From a virus, in IMG/VR virus record IMGVR_UViG_3300045971_000356, positions 1 through 64,000 of that record: DNA of 64,000 nucleotides. One strand, written 5' to 3'. Shown here one piece after another: positions 39,166 through 48,247 of this stretch (positions are counted from its first letter, which is position 1; the number at the start of each line of letters is the position of its first letter). The translations under genes and the position numbers were made by a program. The notes under the pieces are model-generated. The model saw only the letters and a list, made by a program, of their open reading frames with translations, made no database searches and was not told the DNA's origin.

Positions 39166-39350
39166 CAACAGTTACTATAGTGAAGAATGAAGATGCGTTG
39201 CAAGCACTTTACTGGGCTAAAGAAAACTGCCCAAGTTATATAACGAACGACATGCACATGAACGGATATAATACATACGATGTGACGAAACTTGACTTCC
39301 ATTTTAGTGAAGCAGAGGATGCTCTAATGTTTAGATTGAGGTGGCAATGA
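39162..39350 (+). CDS. Paralogue 10 of the tail family
   Basis: 62 residues. Ends in [19 protein letters not shown], closest to the shared pattern. Coupled to the next gene by ATGA. Confidence 0.6.
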   Translation: MTTVTIVKNEDALQALYWAKENCPSYITNDMHMNGYNTYDVTKLDFHFSEAEDALMFRLRWQ

Positions 39351-39940
39351 TAAAACAACAAGGCGACATAGATATTGATTTCCCAAACAGGGATAACGCA
39401 CTGTCACATTTGATGCACTATAAAGCAAGCATTAAGCGTGATAAGACATTCAGCAAACACGCTACGGGGATATACTTCACGGAAATTCCGCATGACTTAG
39501 ACGGTAACGCAACTATTGATTACAAAGAGGCAGAGGGAAGAGGATACTTTAAGGTAGACTTCTTGAACGTGTCAGTATACGAGCAAGTGACGTCAGAGCA
39601 GCATTTAGTTGAGTTGATGACTACGAACCCACCGTGGCAGCGATTGCTTGAGCCAGATTTTTGCGCACAGTTGATACACGTGGGCAACTATAACTGGATG
39701 ATTAAAAACTTAGCAGAGCCTATTGACAGCATCCCGCGATTAATGATGTTTATATCTTTGATACGCCCCGGAAAGAAACATTTAGTTGGAAAAACTTGGA
39801 AAGAAATAGCAGAGACTATTTGGGACAAACCAACCGACGGGTCATATGCATTCAAAAAGTCGCATGCCTGCGCCTATTCGCATTTAATTATTGTTCACAT
39901 GAATCTATTGGTAGAGCAAGAGAAGTTATCCATTTGTTAA
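39347..39940 (+). CDS. DnaE-like (Pol III alpha-related) fragment
   Basis: 197 residues. [13 protein letters not shown] near the start and [20 protein letters not shown] near the end resemble two parts of bacterial DNA polymerase III alpha (D-I-D-x-D-F, and G-F-N-K-S-H-S-A-A-Y). The polymerase active site itself would lie elsewhere, so this is a partial or adapted domain. Its last 53 bases overlap a convergent endonuclease gene, so its native C-terminus may have been altered by that insertion. Confidence 0.45.
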   Translation: MIKQQGDIDIDFPNRDNALSHLMHYKASIKRDKTFSKHATGIYFTEIPHDLDGNATIDYKEAEGRGYFKVDFLNVSVYEQVTSEQHLVELMTTNPPWQRLLEPDFCAQLIHVGNYNWMIKNLAEPIDSIPRLMMFISLIRPGKKHLVGKTWKEIAETIWDKPTDGSYAFKKSHACAYSHLIIVHMNLLVEQEKLSIC

Positions 39941-40631
39941 ACGTATTGATCGCCATTTCTTTTTTGTCTATAATTCTACTAACTCGTAATCGTTTTTGAC
40001 CAGTATTTTTTGCTACTCTATTTGCTACTGTGTCTATTGATTGTTTAATATGCTTGCCAAACATTCCATTTTTTGACCCAGGATGACCGCATTTTGCTTT
40101 TGCCTCAGCAGTATGTGTTTTGCCAAACATATGATTTCTATCACCAACCATAAGCCCAGTTAAACTTTTTGCTCTTTTATCTATTGTTTCTTTAGATTGC
40201 GCGCGACCTGCATTCTTTTTACCACCTTGCTTATATTTGTCATCTAATAGAGTCAATCCTTTATTCCACGGTATGTTTCCTTTCTTAACACCCATGTTTT
40301 TAGTTATTGCTTTTGGTTTTCTAAGTTTTTGCTTATGCTCATTGGTCATATTAACTATCCTACCACTGGTTCCGTCCCCACCGTCAGTTAAGTTTCTTAA
40401 AATACCTGTGTTGATATCTTTACGGCCATACCATTTGATTAATCTGCGTTCTATGGCTAACGCTCCGATCTCAGTGAGATTATTTTCAACTATAACAATT
40501 AAGTGTTTATTTTTCGGAAGGTTAACATTATGTTTTACAAAAACTCGACGCTTGCATCCCTTACCTATATAATATGGAGTTCCGTCTTGTCGCAAGTATG
40601 CGTAGACATAATAAATAAGTTGGCTGGACAT
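39888..40631 (-). CDS. GIY-YIG homing endonuclease
   Basis: 247 residues. GIY-YIG core [23 protein letters not shown], then [18 protein letters not shown]; basic NUMOD3-like repeats ([18 protein letters not shown]). Start 40631 has GAAAGG before it. Late promoter on this strand at 40689. Same leader module as the gene at 23079. Confidence 0.8.
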   Translation of the reverse strand: MSSQLIYYVYAYLRQDGTPYYIGKGCKRRVFVKHNVNLPKNKHLIVIVENNLTEIGALAIERRLIKWYGRKDINTGILRNLTDGGDGTSGRIVNMTNEHKQKLRKPKAITKNMGVKKGNIPWNKGLTLLDDKYKQGGKKNAGRAQSKETIDKRAKSLTGLMVGDRNHMFGKTHTAEAKAKCGHPGSKNGMFGKHIKQSIDTVANRVAKNTGQKRLRVSRIIDKKEMAINTFNKWITSLALPIDSCEQ

Positions 40632-40712
40632 ATGGCCTTTCATCGGGTTGTTTAGGGTAGTTGGACCTGCAAGTCGCGAACTACACTATTATTTAGCTTA
40701 TAATAACCTTCA

Positions 40713-40937
40713 ATGGATCTAATTAAAGACGTTAACAACTTATTTCGGTTTAAACTTCTTACAAAGCTTAGAAAGTTAAGTCCGAACAATAGGTTTGATG
40801 ATGCCTTTGATAAGTGGGTCTTTAAAAACTACGGGTTACGTTTGAGATACGAGTTGCCTGACCGCCCGTTAGTGATAACCGGGATGAATATTTCTGAAGA
40901 GGATTATACGTTGTTATTGCTAAAACTGTCTGCTTAG
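40713..40937 (+). CDS. Hypothetical protein, tail-family relative
   Basis: 74 residues, basic first half (LTKLRKLSPNNRF). Ends in ITGMNISEEDYTLLLLKLSA, which is similar to the tails of the ten paralogues but without the tryptophan. Its 3' end overlaps a convergent gene by four bases. Confidence 0.45.
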   Translation: MDLIKDVNNLFRFKLLTKLRKLSPNNRFDDAFDKWVFKNYGLRLRYELPDRPLVITGMNISEEDYTLLLLKLSA

Positions 40938-41311
40938 CCAATTTTACGTATCAGGGTGATACTGCGGCGCTTGGACTTTTTAAGCGCCATTTCTTTGAGG
41001 CTCAACGCTGGGCCTACTTTGATGTCAACGTCCTTAGAGTTTAACGTTTTTAGTGTGGGTCTGAAGAAATCCCACTCCTGCTTTAGAAACACGTTTATGG
41101 GCACCATGCGGTTACTTTCCCACCACCAAATCTCAGCAAGTTGTAGGAATACAATGCGATCTTCTTCAGATTTAACTACGCCCAAATCGTAAATGGTCGT
41201 AATCGCGTCGTCAACGTTTTGTATGATCCCAACGAAGTCAGTCTTAGCATACGTCAAATATGACAGGTATGGATGAGAATTCAGTAACTGCTGGTATTTA
41301 GGCTCGATCAT
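40934..41311 (-). CDS. Conserved phage hypothetical protein
   Basis: 125 residues. FLQLAEIWWWESNRMVPINVFLKQEWDFF is striking; I associate it with T4-like marine phages. Basic C-terminus (KKSKRRSITLIRKIG). Follows an endonuclease gene on the same strand with a 14-base overlap. Confidence 0.55.
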   Translation of the reverse strand: MIEPKYQQLLNSHPYLSYLTYAKTDFVGIIQNVDDAITTIYDLGVVKSEEDRIVFLQLAEIWWWESNRMVPINVFLKQEWDFFRPTLKTLNSKDVDIKVGPALSLKEMALKKSKRRSITLIRKIG

Positions 41312-42038
41312 ATTTTTTACATTTATTAAAGTGGAATTGTGTCATTGCACCTCCACCTCCAATTTTTCCGCAGTGCGGGCATTCTACTTGCTTTATATTT
41401 CGCTTCTTTTCAATCCCTAACTCTTTACGTAGTGCATTATTGGTTATCAGTGATGCGGCGTGATTCTTAGTATGCGATGAACTGCGTGATTTACCTTTAA
41501 GGGCATTACTAATTTTTTCACGGTGTTCTAATGTCTGAGCTCCTTTACTTTTTCCGAGATGTGAGGTGGACAGATTGTTTTTGTGAGCCTCACTTTTTAA
41601 CTTCCCGCGTAAACTGTTGCTTATTGCTATTTTGTGACCTTCAGATTTGGGATTTTTGTATTTCCCTTTTAGCGCCTCACTCATTTTTATTTTGACATAT
41701 TCAGGACGTGGCTTTCCCGTAAACATTTTCGACATGTGCTTCTTTTGATCATCAGATTGTCTATATCCGCTCGACCCCTCGCCGCCATCAGTTAAATTAT
41801 GCAACACACCAGTGTTTATATCTTTTCTGCCATAATAAGAAATCAATTGTTTTTCTAATAGAAACGCTTCGTTTTCAAATAATTTTTGTGCAAAAAATTT
41901 TATTTTACTGCGGTCAGAAGGAACGGTAACTGTGTGGCGATTAAACGCTCGGCGACCTTTACCCTTGCCTATATAGTAGGGGGTAATGTTGTCTTTACGC
42001 AAATATGCGTAAACATAAAATATTGCTTTATCGTCCAC
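41298..42038 (-). CDS. GIY-YIG homing endonuclease
   Basis: 246 residues. [54 protein letters not shown], several NUMOD3 repeats and a C-terminal zinc knuckle CPHCGKIGGGG...FH.NKC. A close relative of the gene at 39888 in its nuclease part. Late promoter on this strand at 42042. Confidence 0.8.
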   Translation of the reverse strand: MDDKAIFYVYAYLRKDNITPYYIGKGKGRRAFNRHTVTVPSDRSKIKFFAQKLFENEAFLLEKQLISYYGRKDINTGVLHNLTDGGEGSSGYRQSDDQKKHMSKMFTGKPRPEYVKIKMSEALKGKYKNPKSEGHKIAISNSLRGKLKSEAHKNNLSTSHLGKSKGAQTLEHREKISNALKGKSRSSSHTKNHAASLITNNALRKELGIEKKRNIKQVECPHCGKIGGGGAMTQFHFNKCKKYDRA

Positions 42039-42078
42039 AGTTTATTTAGTTTAGAAAAATCATATTGATAAATACTTG

Positions 42079-42867
42079 ATGCAATCAAATAATATTTATT
42101 ATTACGCTAACGCCGTTGACGTTCAGCTTGACTTAGACCCCACTATAACCACGAGGAATCGCATTGTGTATCAAAGAACTGTGAAAATTTATAAGGGCGT
42201 TGATAACACCCTGCAATTTAACTTTAAAAACTCCGACCAGAAAGCTGTCAACATCACTGGCTGGGACGTTTCGTTCAATGTCATATCTGATACTGATGGT
42301 GTTGTGATTTTGAGCAAGTTAGCAACCGTAGTAGATTTGCTTAAAGGCATCGTTACTGTTGAGTTAAATGAGTTGGATTTGATTGGGTTAGATCGTGAGT
42401 TTTACAACTATACGTTGAGCGTAACGGACCCACTTACAGGCAAAACCAAACCCGTGTATGTGGACGACAACTACGATGTTCGTGGTGAGCTGTCAGTATT
42501 GCCAGGGCGTTATCCTACCTTCTTGCCAAGCATTCAAGTTGGCTTCCCAACTGACAGCAACGTTACGGTTACCACAAGTGCTATCCGCAGCGAGTCACCA
42601 TCCCGCCAACTTAGCACATCGCACACAGCACAGTTTTACTTTGACAACTTCACGGGCAATATCGCTGTGCAAGCGACACTGGACTCGCTGCCACCAAATG
42701 GTGCTACGTCAGCAAACGTAACACTAAGCTGGGCAACCATTTCAACGTTGCCATACGTGAACCAAACTACACCAGATTATTACAACTTTGATGGTGTGTT
42801 TACGGCAGTTCGTTTTAACATAGCCAAAGATTCCGGCACTGTGACATCGGCGTTATACCGTCCTTAA
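42079..42867 (+). CDS. Virion structural protein
   Basis: About 262 residues, almost all beta strands. The first half (TIYKGVDNTLQFNFKNSDQ...VDDNYDVRGEL) matches the N-terminal attachment domain found in phage baseplate and fibre proteins. The second half has SHTAQFYFDNFTGNIAVQATLD. Late promoter ATAAATAC at 42068 with almost no leader. Confidence 0.6.
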   Translation: MQSNNIYYYANAVDVQLDLDPTITTRNRIVYQRTVKIYKGVDNTLQFNFKNSDQKAVNITGWDVSFNVISDTDGVVILSKLATVVDLLKGIVTVELNELDLIGLDREFYNYTLSVTDPLTGKTKPVYVDDNYDVRGELSVLPGRYPTFLPSIQVGFPTDSNVTVTTSAIRSESPSRQLSTSHTAQFYFDNFTGNIAVQATLDSLPPNGATSANVTLSWATISTLPYVNQTTPDYYNFDGVFTAVRFNIAKDSGTVTSALYRP

Positions 42868-42917
42868 TTGAGCCTATGGTATTTGATTTTACAGGAGCAG
42901 GCATATATAATAAGTGT

Positions 42918-43946
42918 ATGTCTACTCTGATTCAAGAAACTGCCCTAAGTCACTGGCGTGGCAAAACGAACTCCAAAGGGTGGAATTCTGGCAATGCGGT
43001 ATGCTGCACTCATAACGGCGAAACAATGGATTCCCGTGGTCGCGGCGGGTTCAAATCAGAGCCAGACGGATCAATTGTTTACTCTTGCTTTAACTGTCAA
43101 TTCACAACAGGCTACACACCAGGGCATCCATTATCCTACAAGTTTAGAAAACTACTTAGCTGGCTCAATGTAGATGATTTAGAAATCCATAGACTCTCAA
43201 TAGAAGCATTACGAGAGAAAGAAAAAATGGAGTTGCTGGGGATTATTGCCCCAGAAGTTAAAAAAGAGGAAATCAAAACAAACTACAAAGTTGAGCCTCT
43301 GCCAGAACAGGCGTTGTCGTTTATTGCGTTAGCTGAGTTTTACGAGTTGAAGGATAGTTTGGATTACCCCACAGGGTTAATGGAAGCAGTTGATTACATT
43401 AGCACTCGCAAGATAGACATGCGTAAGTATGATTTTTTGTGGACGCCAGACACAAGTTATAAGATGAACAAGCGGGTGATTATACCGTTTGTTTGGAAAG
43501 GGCAGACGATTGGATATACAGCACGAGCGATGCATGATGGAATCCTGCCTAAGTATGTAACGCATGTGGACTCAGGTTTTGTGTTCAACATGGACGCACA
43601 GAAGAAGGATTCCAAGTTCGTGATTGTATGCGAGGGTATCTTTGACGCATTGTCCGTAGATGGTGTTGCGGTGATGAAAGCTAACGCTAACCCACAGCAA
43701 GTAGCGCTCATTGAAAGTTTAGATCGCGAAATCATCGTTGTGCCTGATATGAACAAAACTGGTCGCAAGCTAATAGACCTTGCACTAAATAATAACTGGT
43801 CGGTGGCTTTCCCAGTGTGGGCGGAAACTTGCACCGACATCAATGAAGCAGTTTGCAAATACGGCAAATTGTTTGTGCTCAAAACAATACTTGACAGTGT
43901 TGAACGCAGCAAGCTAAAAATAAAACTACGAAGGAAGAAAATCTGA
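42918..43946 (+). CDS. DNA primase, gp61-like
   Basis: 342 residues, the length of T4 gp61. N-terminal zinc-binding region (CCTHNGE...CFNCQFTTG). TOPRIM-type domain from about residue 225: FVIVCEGIFDALSVDGVAVM, VPDMNKTGRKL. Makes RNA primers for lagging-strand synthesis with the gp41 helicase encoded just downstream. Start 42918 chosen over 42876 because the family begins near the zinc site. Stop overlaps the next start. Confidence 0.8.
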   Translation: MSTLIQETALSHWRGKTNSKGWNSGNAVCCTHNGETMDSRGRGGFKSEPDGSIVYSCFNCQFTTGYTPGHPLSYKFRKLLSWLNVDDLEIHRLSIEALREKEKMELLGIIAPEVKKEEIKTNYKVEPLPEQALSFIALAEFYELKDSLDYPTGLMEAVDYISTRKIDMRKYDFLWTPDTSYKMNKRVIIPFVWKGQTIGYTARAMHDGILPKYVTHVDSGFVFNMDAQKKDSKFVIVCEGIFDALSVDGVAVMKANANPQQVALIESLDREIIVVPDMNKTGRKLIDLALNNNWSVAFPVWAETCTDINEAVCKYGKLFVLKTILDSVERSKLKIKLRRKKI

Positions 43947-44578
43947 TGAAGGTTGCTGTAATTGGATATCCGAGAACTGGATCTACTCTGGCTAGTATGC
44001 TATTATGTGAAGCATACAACTTAGAATATCTTGGGGAGTTAGTTCGTGGGTATTATAGCGACAGTGACAAGAGTTTAGCCTTTACAAAGTTAGATACCGT
44101 AGATAATATTTGCGTTAAATTTTTCCCAGGGCACATAAAAAATCATATTTCTGAAATTAGTTGGGGATTGTTTGATATAATCATAACAACTGGAAGAAAA
44201 TCAATAGTTGACGCATATATTAGTTTGGAATTTGCATTAAGCACTAATCATTGGATCAAGACTAAAGGTGATAGCTGGGCTACAAATATTCTTTCTGTAG
44301 ATGCATCTACAGAAAGAATACAGAAATGGGTAGAAGTTTATCTAGCATCACTTAACACAATAATTACAAAAATTGAAGCAATATATAAAAAACCAATTTT
44401 AAACTTTACATATGAAGAATTATTGAAAACTGCACCTGCAATGAAATCAGTGATCCCTGATCAAACAACTAATAAGTTGACAAGATTTGGAATAATACCA
44501 GCTGATATTAATTATAAAGAACAATGCATTAATTATGTAGAAGTAGAAAACAAATTTAAGGAGTTGGGGCTAATATGA
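43946..44578 (+). CDS. Sulfotransferase-like protein
   Basis: 210 residues. VIGYPRTGSTLASMLLCEAY at the N-terminus is the PAPS-binding P-loop of sulfotransferases (Y-P-R-T-G-S-T). ITTGRKSIVDAYIS corresponds to the 3'-phosphate-binding R...S region. Inserted between primase and helicase with overlaps on both sides, so it is expressed with replication genes. The APS-kinase-like protein at 17624 could supply PAPS. AT content is higher than in its neighbours, a hint of recent arrival. Confidence 0.65.
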   Translation: MKVAVIGYPRTGSTLASMLLCEAYNLEYLGELVRGYYSDSDKSLAFTKLDTVDNICVKFFPGHIKNHISEISWGLFDIIITTGRKSIVDAYISLEFALSTNHWIKTKGDSWATNILSVDASTERIQKWVEVYLASLNTIITKIEAIYKKPILNFTYEELLKTAPAMKSVIPDQTTNKLTRFGIIPADINYKEQCINYVEVENKFKELGLI

Positions 44579-46017
44579 GTGAAGGCAAAGTATACAATAA
44601 AGATTTACAGCAGTTGTTTTTGGAGATGATGGTGGACTCGCCAGAGAGTTATGTGCGAGTTCAAAATATTTTTGATGTAAAAAACTTTGATCGCTCACTA
44701 CAAGAGGTAGCTGAGTTTGTGAAAGAGCATGCTGACAAGTATAAAGCAATGCCTACGGTTGAACAAATTAACGCATCGTTTGGTGTAGAGTTAAAGACAA
44801 CAAAGGGACTTAGCGAATCACATTACGATTGGTTCTTAGCTGAGTTTGAGGGGTTTAGTAAGACAAAAGCACTTGAGCGGGCGATTTTAAAAGCAGCAGA
44901 CTTGCTTGAGAAGGGCGGCGACTTTAACCCCATTGAAAAGTTGATTAAAGATGCGATACAGATAGGGTTAGTTAAGGACATTGGCACTGATTACTTTAAA
45001 GATCCACGGGAACGGCTGATGCAAATTAAGTCGTCCAATGGGCAAGTTAGCACTGGCTGGAAGAACTTAGACAAGGTGCTGTTTGGCGGCATGAACAGGG
45101 GCGAGTTAAACATTTTTGCTGGCGGCTCGGGTTCAGGTAAGTCACTGTTTATGCAAAACATTAGCGTGAACTGGATGACAGCAGGACTGAACGGGATTTA
45201 CTTAACGCTTGAGTTGAGTGAAGGGTTGTCTGCTATGCGTATTGACGCTATGGTAGCAAACTGCGGCACGAAGGACATTTTCAAGAACTTGGACGATGTT
45301 GAGTTAAAAGTTGGAATGACAGGTAAACGCTCAGGCAAGTTTCAGTTGAAGTATTTGCCCGCACAAAGCAATGTAAACGATATTCGTGCGTTTATCAAAG
45401 AATACGAAATTCAGATGAAAGCCAAAATAGACTTCTTGATGGTTGACTATTTGGACTTACTAATGCCCGTGACAGCTAAAGTTAGTCCAAATGACTTGTT
45501 TGTTAAAGACAAGTATGTATCGGAAGAACTGCGTAATTTGGCTAAGGAATTAAATGTATTGTTTATTACTGCGTCACAGTTGAATCGTGCAGCAGTTGAC
45601 GAGACAGAGTTTGATCACTCGCATATTTCGGGTGGTATTTCCAAGATCAATACAGCAGACAATGTGTTTGGTATCTTTACGAGCCGTGCGATGCGTGAGC
45701 GCGGTAAATATCAGCTACAGTTACTAAAAACACGTTCAAGTTCTGGTGTTGGCAGCAAGGTAGACTTAGATTTTGATGTAAACAGTTTACGAATTGTTGA
45801 TGCAATTGAGTCTGATGACTCAAACGGAAATACTTCTGCCCCTACAATGGCAAATAACATCTTGAATGGCATTAAGGGCAAGTCCAAAGTAACTAAGCCT
45901 GGTGAATTATTAGATGAGCATACGGGCGAAATCACTAAGGCACCACAAGCAGAGATACAAGCGACTATGTTGAAAAATATGTTGAACGGGCTTAAGACCC
46001 CAATTAAAACAAATTGA
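44575..46017 (+). CDS. Replicative DNA helicase, gp41-like
   Basis: 480 residues (T4 gp41: 475). DnaB/RecA-fold: Walker A GGSGSGKSLF near residue 184, Walker B FLMVDYLDLL near 290, then ITASQLNRAA and the arginine-finger region LLKTRSSSG. A hexameric 5'-3' helicase that works with the primase encoded at 42918. The C-terminal 60 residues are linker-like. Overlaps the preceding gene by four bases. Confidence 0.9.
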   Translation: MSEGKVYNKDLQQLFLEMMVDSPESYVRVQNIFDVKNFDRSLQEVAEFVKEHADKYKAMPTVEQINASFGVELKTTKGLSESHYDWFLAEFEGFSKTKALERAILKAADLLEKGGDFNPIEKLIKDAIQIGLVKDIGTDYFKDPRERLMQIKSSNGQVSTGWKNLDKVLFGGMNRGELNIFAGGSGSGKSLFMQNISVNWMTAGLNGIYLTLELSEGLSAMRIDAMVANCGTKDIFKNLDDVELKVGMTGKRSGKFQLKYLPAQSNVNDIRAFIKEYEIQMKAKIDFLMVDYLDLLMPVTAKVSPNDLFVKDKYVSEELRNLAKELNVLFITASQLNRAAVDETEFDHSHISGGISKINTADNVFGIFTSRAMRERGKYQLQLLKTRSSSGVGSKVDLDFDVNSLRIVDAIESDDSNGNTSAPTMANNILNGIKGKSKVTKPGELLDEHTGEITKAPQAEIQATMLKNMLNGLKTPIKTN

Positions 46018-46055
46018 TCCATTTAACATAAATACTCTATACTTCGGAGCATTTC

Positions 46056-46319
46056 TTGCAAAAAAAGACGCGATCGCTACTTGACGAGTTAGACAGCCTG
46101 CTTATTCATAGAGATAGAGAAAATCTCATTGAAAGCAGAGCAACTCACATCATTCAAGGTGCTATAAACCTAATCAATACCATCCGTGAGTCATATGACG
46201 CCGATGTTGCAGACGAAATGGAGCGTAGGTTTATTAACAGCATTCGTGGTCAAGATCCTGCAAAGTTTACCCGGGGATTAAAGAGAATTACGAATGAAAA
46301 TAAACGAAATAGTCAGTAA
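46056..46319 (+). CDS. Hypothetical helical protein
   Basis: 87 residues from a TTG start with GGAGC before it; late promoter ATAAATAC at 46028. Helical and charged, with one long amphipathic stretch. Overlaps the next gene by 26 bases. Confidence 0.5.
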   Translation: MQKKTRSLLDELDSLLIHRDRENLIESRATHIIQGAINLINTIRESYDADVADEMERRFINSIRGQDPAKFTRGLKRITNENKRNSQ

Positions 46320-47037
46320 TCAAGTCAACGAAGGTTTTTGGGATGCTCTAAAAGCAGCAGGCAGCGGTGTTGCGGCCGCAGCAACTGGTAAAAATCCTGC
46401 TCAAGCTGCGTCACAGACATATCAACAATCCGTGGGCGAAAAGAACTTGGCAGGTATGACAAAATCTGTAATGGCTCGATGGAATCAGCAGATTGCTCCG
46501 GCTATTCCACCTGCTAAGAAAACTGACCCAGCTACAATAAAACAATACTTAGACAAGTTCTTAAGCTCGTATTTTGCTGGTGATTATTCAAGCAACAATG
46601 CGTTAGATTCCGCAGATGCCCAAGCAGTTGGTAATTATATTCGCAAGGCAGTAAACGCTGAAGCTGCTGGTATGTCGGTTGCTTCTACAAGTCAGCAACC
46701 ACAGCAACCACCAGACACGACTGCGGCACAACCACCACAATCAACAGTGCAAGGAGTTCGCCCTGGGTATCGTATTAAAGTTACTAATCCGTCAAATGGT
46801 GGAATTTACTATAAAACTACGGCTGGGTGGTTTAACGATGTTGGTCAACAACTTAAAAAACAACAATCAATTGATTTTTTAGATCAATTAGCAAATAATA
46901 TCGGGAAAGAAGAGCCAGATCCAGGCCAGCAGCATCCTCCACCACCGCCACAAGGTCAACAGCAACAACCGCCACAGCAGCAAGCTCAACCAAGCAATAA
47001 GCGTCGTCGCAAATCAAGAAATAGGGCCGCACCGTGA
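46294..47037 (+). CDS. Predicted head-internal protein
   Basis: 247 residues. Begins MKINEIVSNQVNEG, the shared capsid-targeting-like motif of this region. Middle is alanine-rich; residues 130-150 and 210-247 are Q/P-rich with a basic RRRKSRNR tail that could bind DNA. No enzyme motif. It would be cleaved after VNE by the head protease if the T4 model holds. Confidence 0.5.
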   Translation: MKINEIVSNQVNEGFWDALKAAGSGVAAAATGKNPAQAASQTYQQSVGEKNLAGMTKSVMARWNQQIAPAIPPAKKTDPATIKQYLDKFLSSYFAGDYSSNNALDSADAQAVGNYIRKAVNAEAAGMSVASTSQQPQQPPDTTAAQPPQSTVQGVRPGYRIKVTNPSNGGIYYKTTAGWFNDVGQQLKKQQSIDFLDQLANNIGKEEPDPGQQHPPPPPQGQQQQPPQQQAQPSNKRRRKSRNRAAP

Positions 47038-47792
47038 GCATATTAATGGAAGGTGGTAACGTATTCCCTGACGTTACAGCAATTAAGAAAGAGTATGTGC
47101 CTGGCATCATTAAAAAGATACAGGCAATAATGCCTGGCGGCATACAAATAATTCCGCACATTGGCAGTGCTGGCTTCAAGGTTGAATCGGGTGACATGGA
47201 TGTGTTTGTTGATGCTGCTGAAATAGCGCAGCACTTTAACGCGGCTGATGATAAGATTGCTAAAGTAGCATTGAAAAAGTATTTTGAAGCTAAGGGCTAC
47301 CAAGCAGCACTAACAGGACGCAATGTTCACATTCGTATGCCAGTGCCAGGCGGAACATTTGTTCAAGTTGATGTGATGGTAATTCCAGACGCAGCGCGAG
47401 TAGCACCATTTCACCAACACGGACCATCTGGTCAATACAACGACCCAACGTTTAAAGGCGGCCAGTTGTTCATCATGTATTCATCACTCGCTAAGGCAGC
47501 AGGGATGAAGTTTAGCCCGTTTGAGGGTAAGCTGGTTGACCGCACTACTGGTGAGTTAGTAGCAGACAACAAAGACGATGTGGCGAAGATTTTATTGAAC
47601 CCAAATGCTACAGCAGCAAATTTGGCATCAGTGAAAGCTATCATGGCAGCATTGGCGAACGATCCACGCAAGGAAGAGAAAATTGCGCAAGCGAGAGAAG
47701 ATGCGAAAAAGGGTCTTATTGTATTGCCTGAGTCAGTGCAGCCAGGCACAGCACAATGGTTTAGAGATATACAAAATATTTTAGTGTCATGA
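47034..47792 (+). CDS. Nucleotidyltransferase-fold protein
   Basis: 252 residues. IGSAGFKVESGDMDVFVD (residues about 45-62) is the G-S-x-G...D-x-D motif of Pol-beta-type nucleotidyltransferases, and VQVDVMVIPD gives the third acidic residue. Near the N-terminus MEGGNVFPDV recalls the M-x-G-G-N-V-F start of a phage family often next to the ligase-like protein that follows. Possibly adds nucleotides to RNA or proteins, together with that enzyme. Confidence 0.7.
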   Translation: MSILMEGGNVFPDVTAIKKEYVPGIIKKIQAIMPGGIQIIPHIGSAGFKVESGDMDVFVDAAEIAQHFNAADDKIAKVALKKYFEAKGYQAALTGRNVHIRMPVPGGTFVQVDVMVIPDAARVAPFHQHGPSGQYNDPTFKGGQLFIMYSSLAKAAGMKFSPFEGKLVDRTTGELVADNKDDVAKILLNPNATAANLASVKAIMAALANDPRKEEKIAQAREDAKKGLIVLPESVQPGTAQWFRDIQNILVS

Positions 47793-48247
47793 AATTTTAC
47801 GAATTTGAATTAGGAAAACCTCCAGTCTATGATTTGGTTGAGGAATTTAACCAAAATTTGTCCGAAGTTGAATTGGGCAAGGGAGATAAACAGCTAATTG
47901 ATGACTGCGCTGATTTTGCACATCAATACTGCACTGACCCAGCAACTTTAACTAAGGGAAAAAATTATTTTGCTATTACGGTTATATCACAGCCAAGAAT
48001 TAGTTTAATTCAACTTGAATATTCAAATACCCCAGTATGTTTTATTGGAGTTAATAATAACAAGTTTGAATTCAAGAGTAAGGAAAAAACGTATTTACTG
48101 CCTATTTTATTATCAAATGATGATAAATCTTTAATATTTTCAACTACTGTATTTGCACAAGCTGATGAAGCAAACCAATTTTTAACTATGTTTATGCTAA
48201 AATTTTCTAGTAGAGCACATATTAACAAAAAAGAGTTAGTGTCATGA
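47789..48247 (+). CDS. Hypothetical protein
   Basis: 152 residues. Starts MKFYEFELGKP, a weak form of the shared N-terminal motif. AT-rich compared with neighbours. ATGA overlaps at both ends. Not recognised. Confidence 0.5.
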   Translation: MKFYEFELGKPPVYDLVEEFNQNLSEVELGKGDKQLIDDCADFAHQYCTDPATLTKGKNYFAITVISQPRISLIQLEYSNTPVCFIGVNNNKFEFKSKEKTYLLPILLSNDDKSLIFSTTVFAQADEANQFLTMFMLKFSSRAHINKKELVS

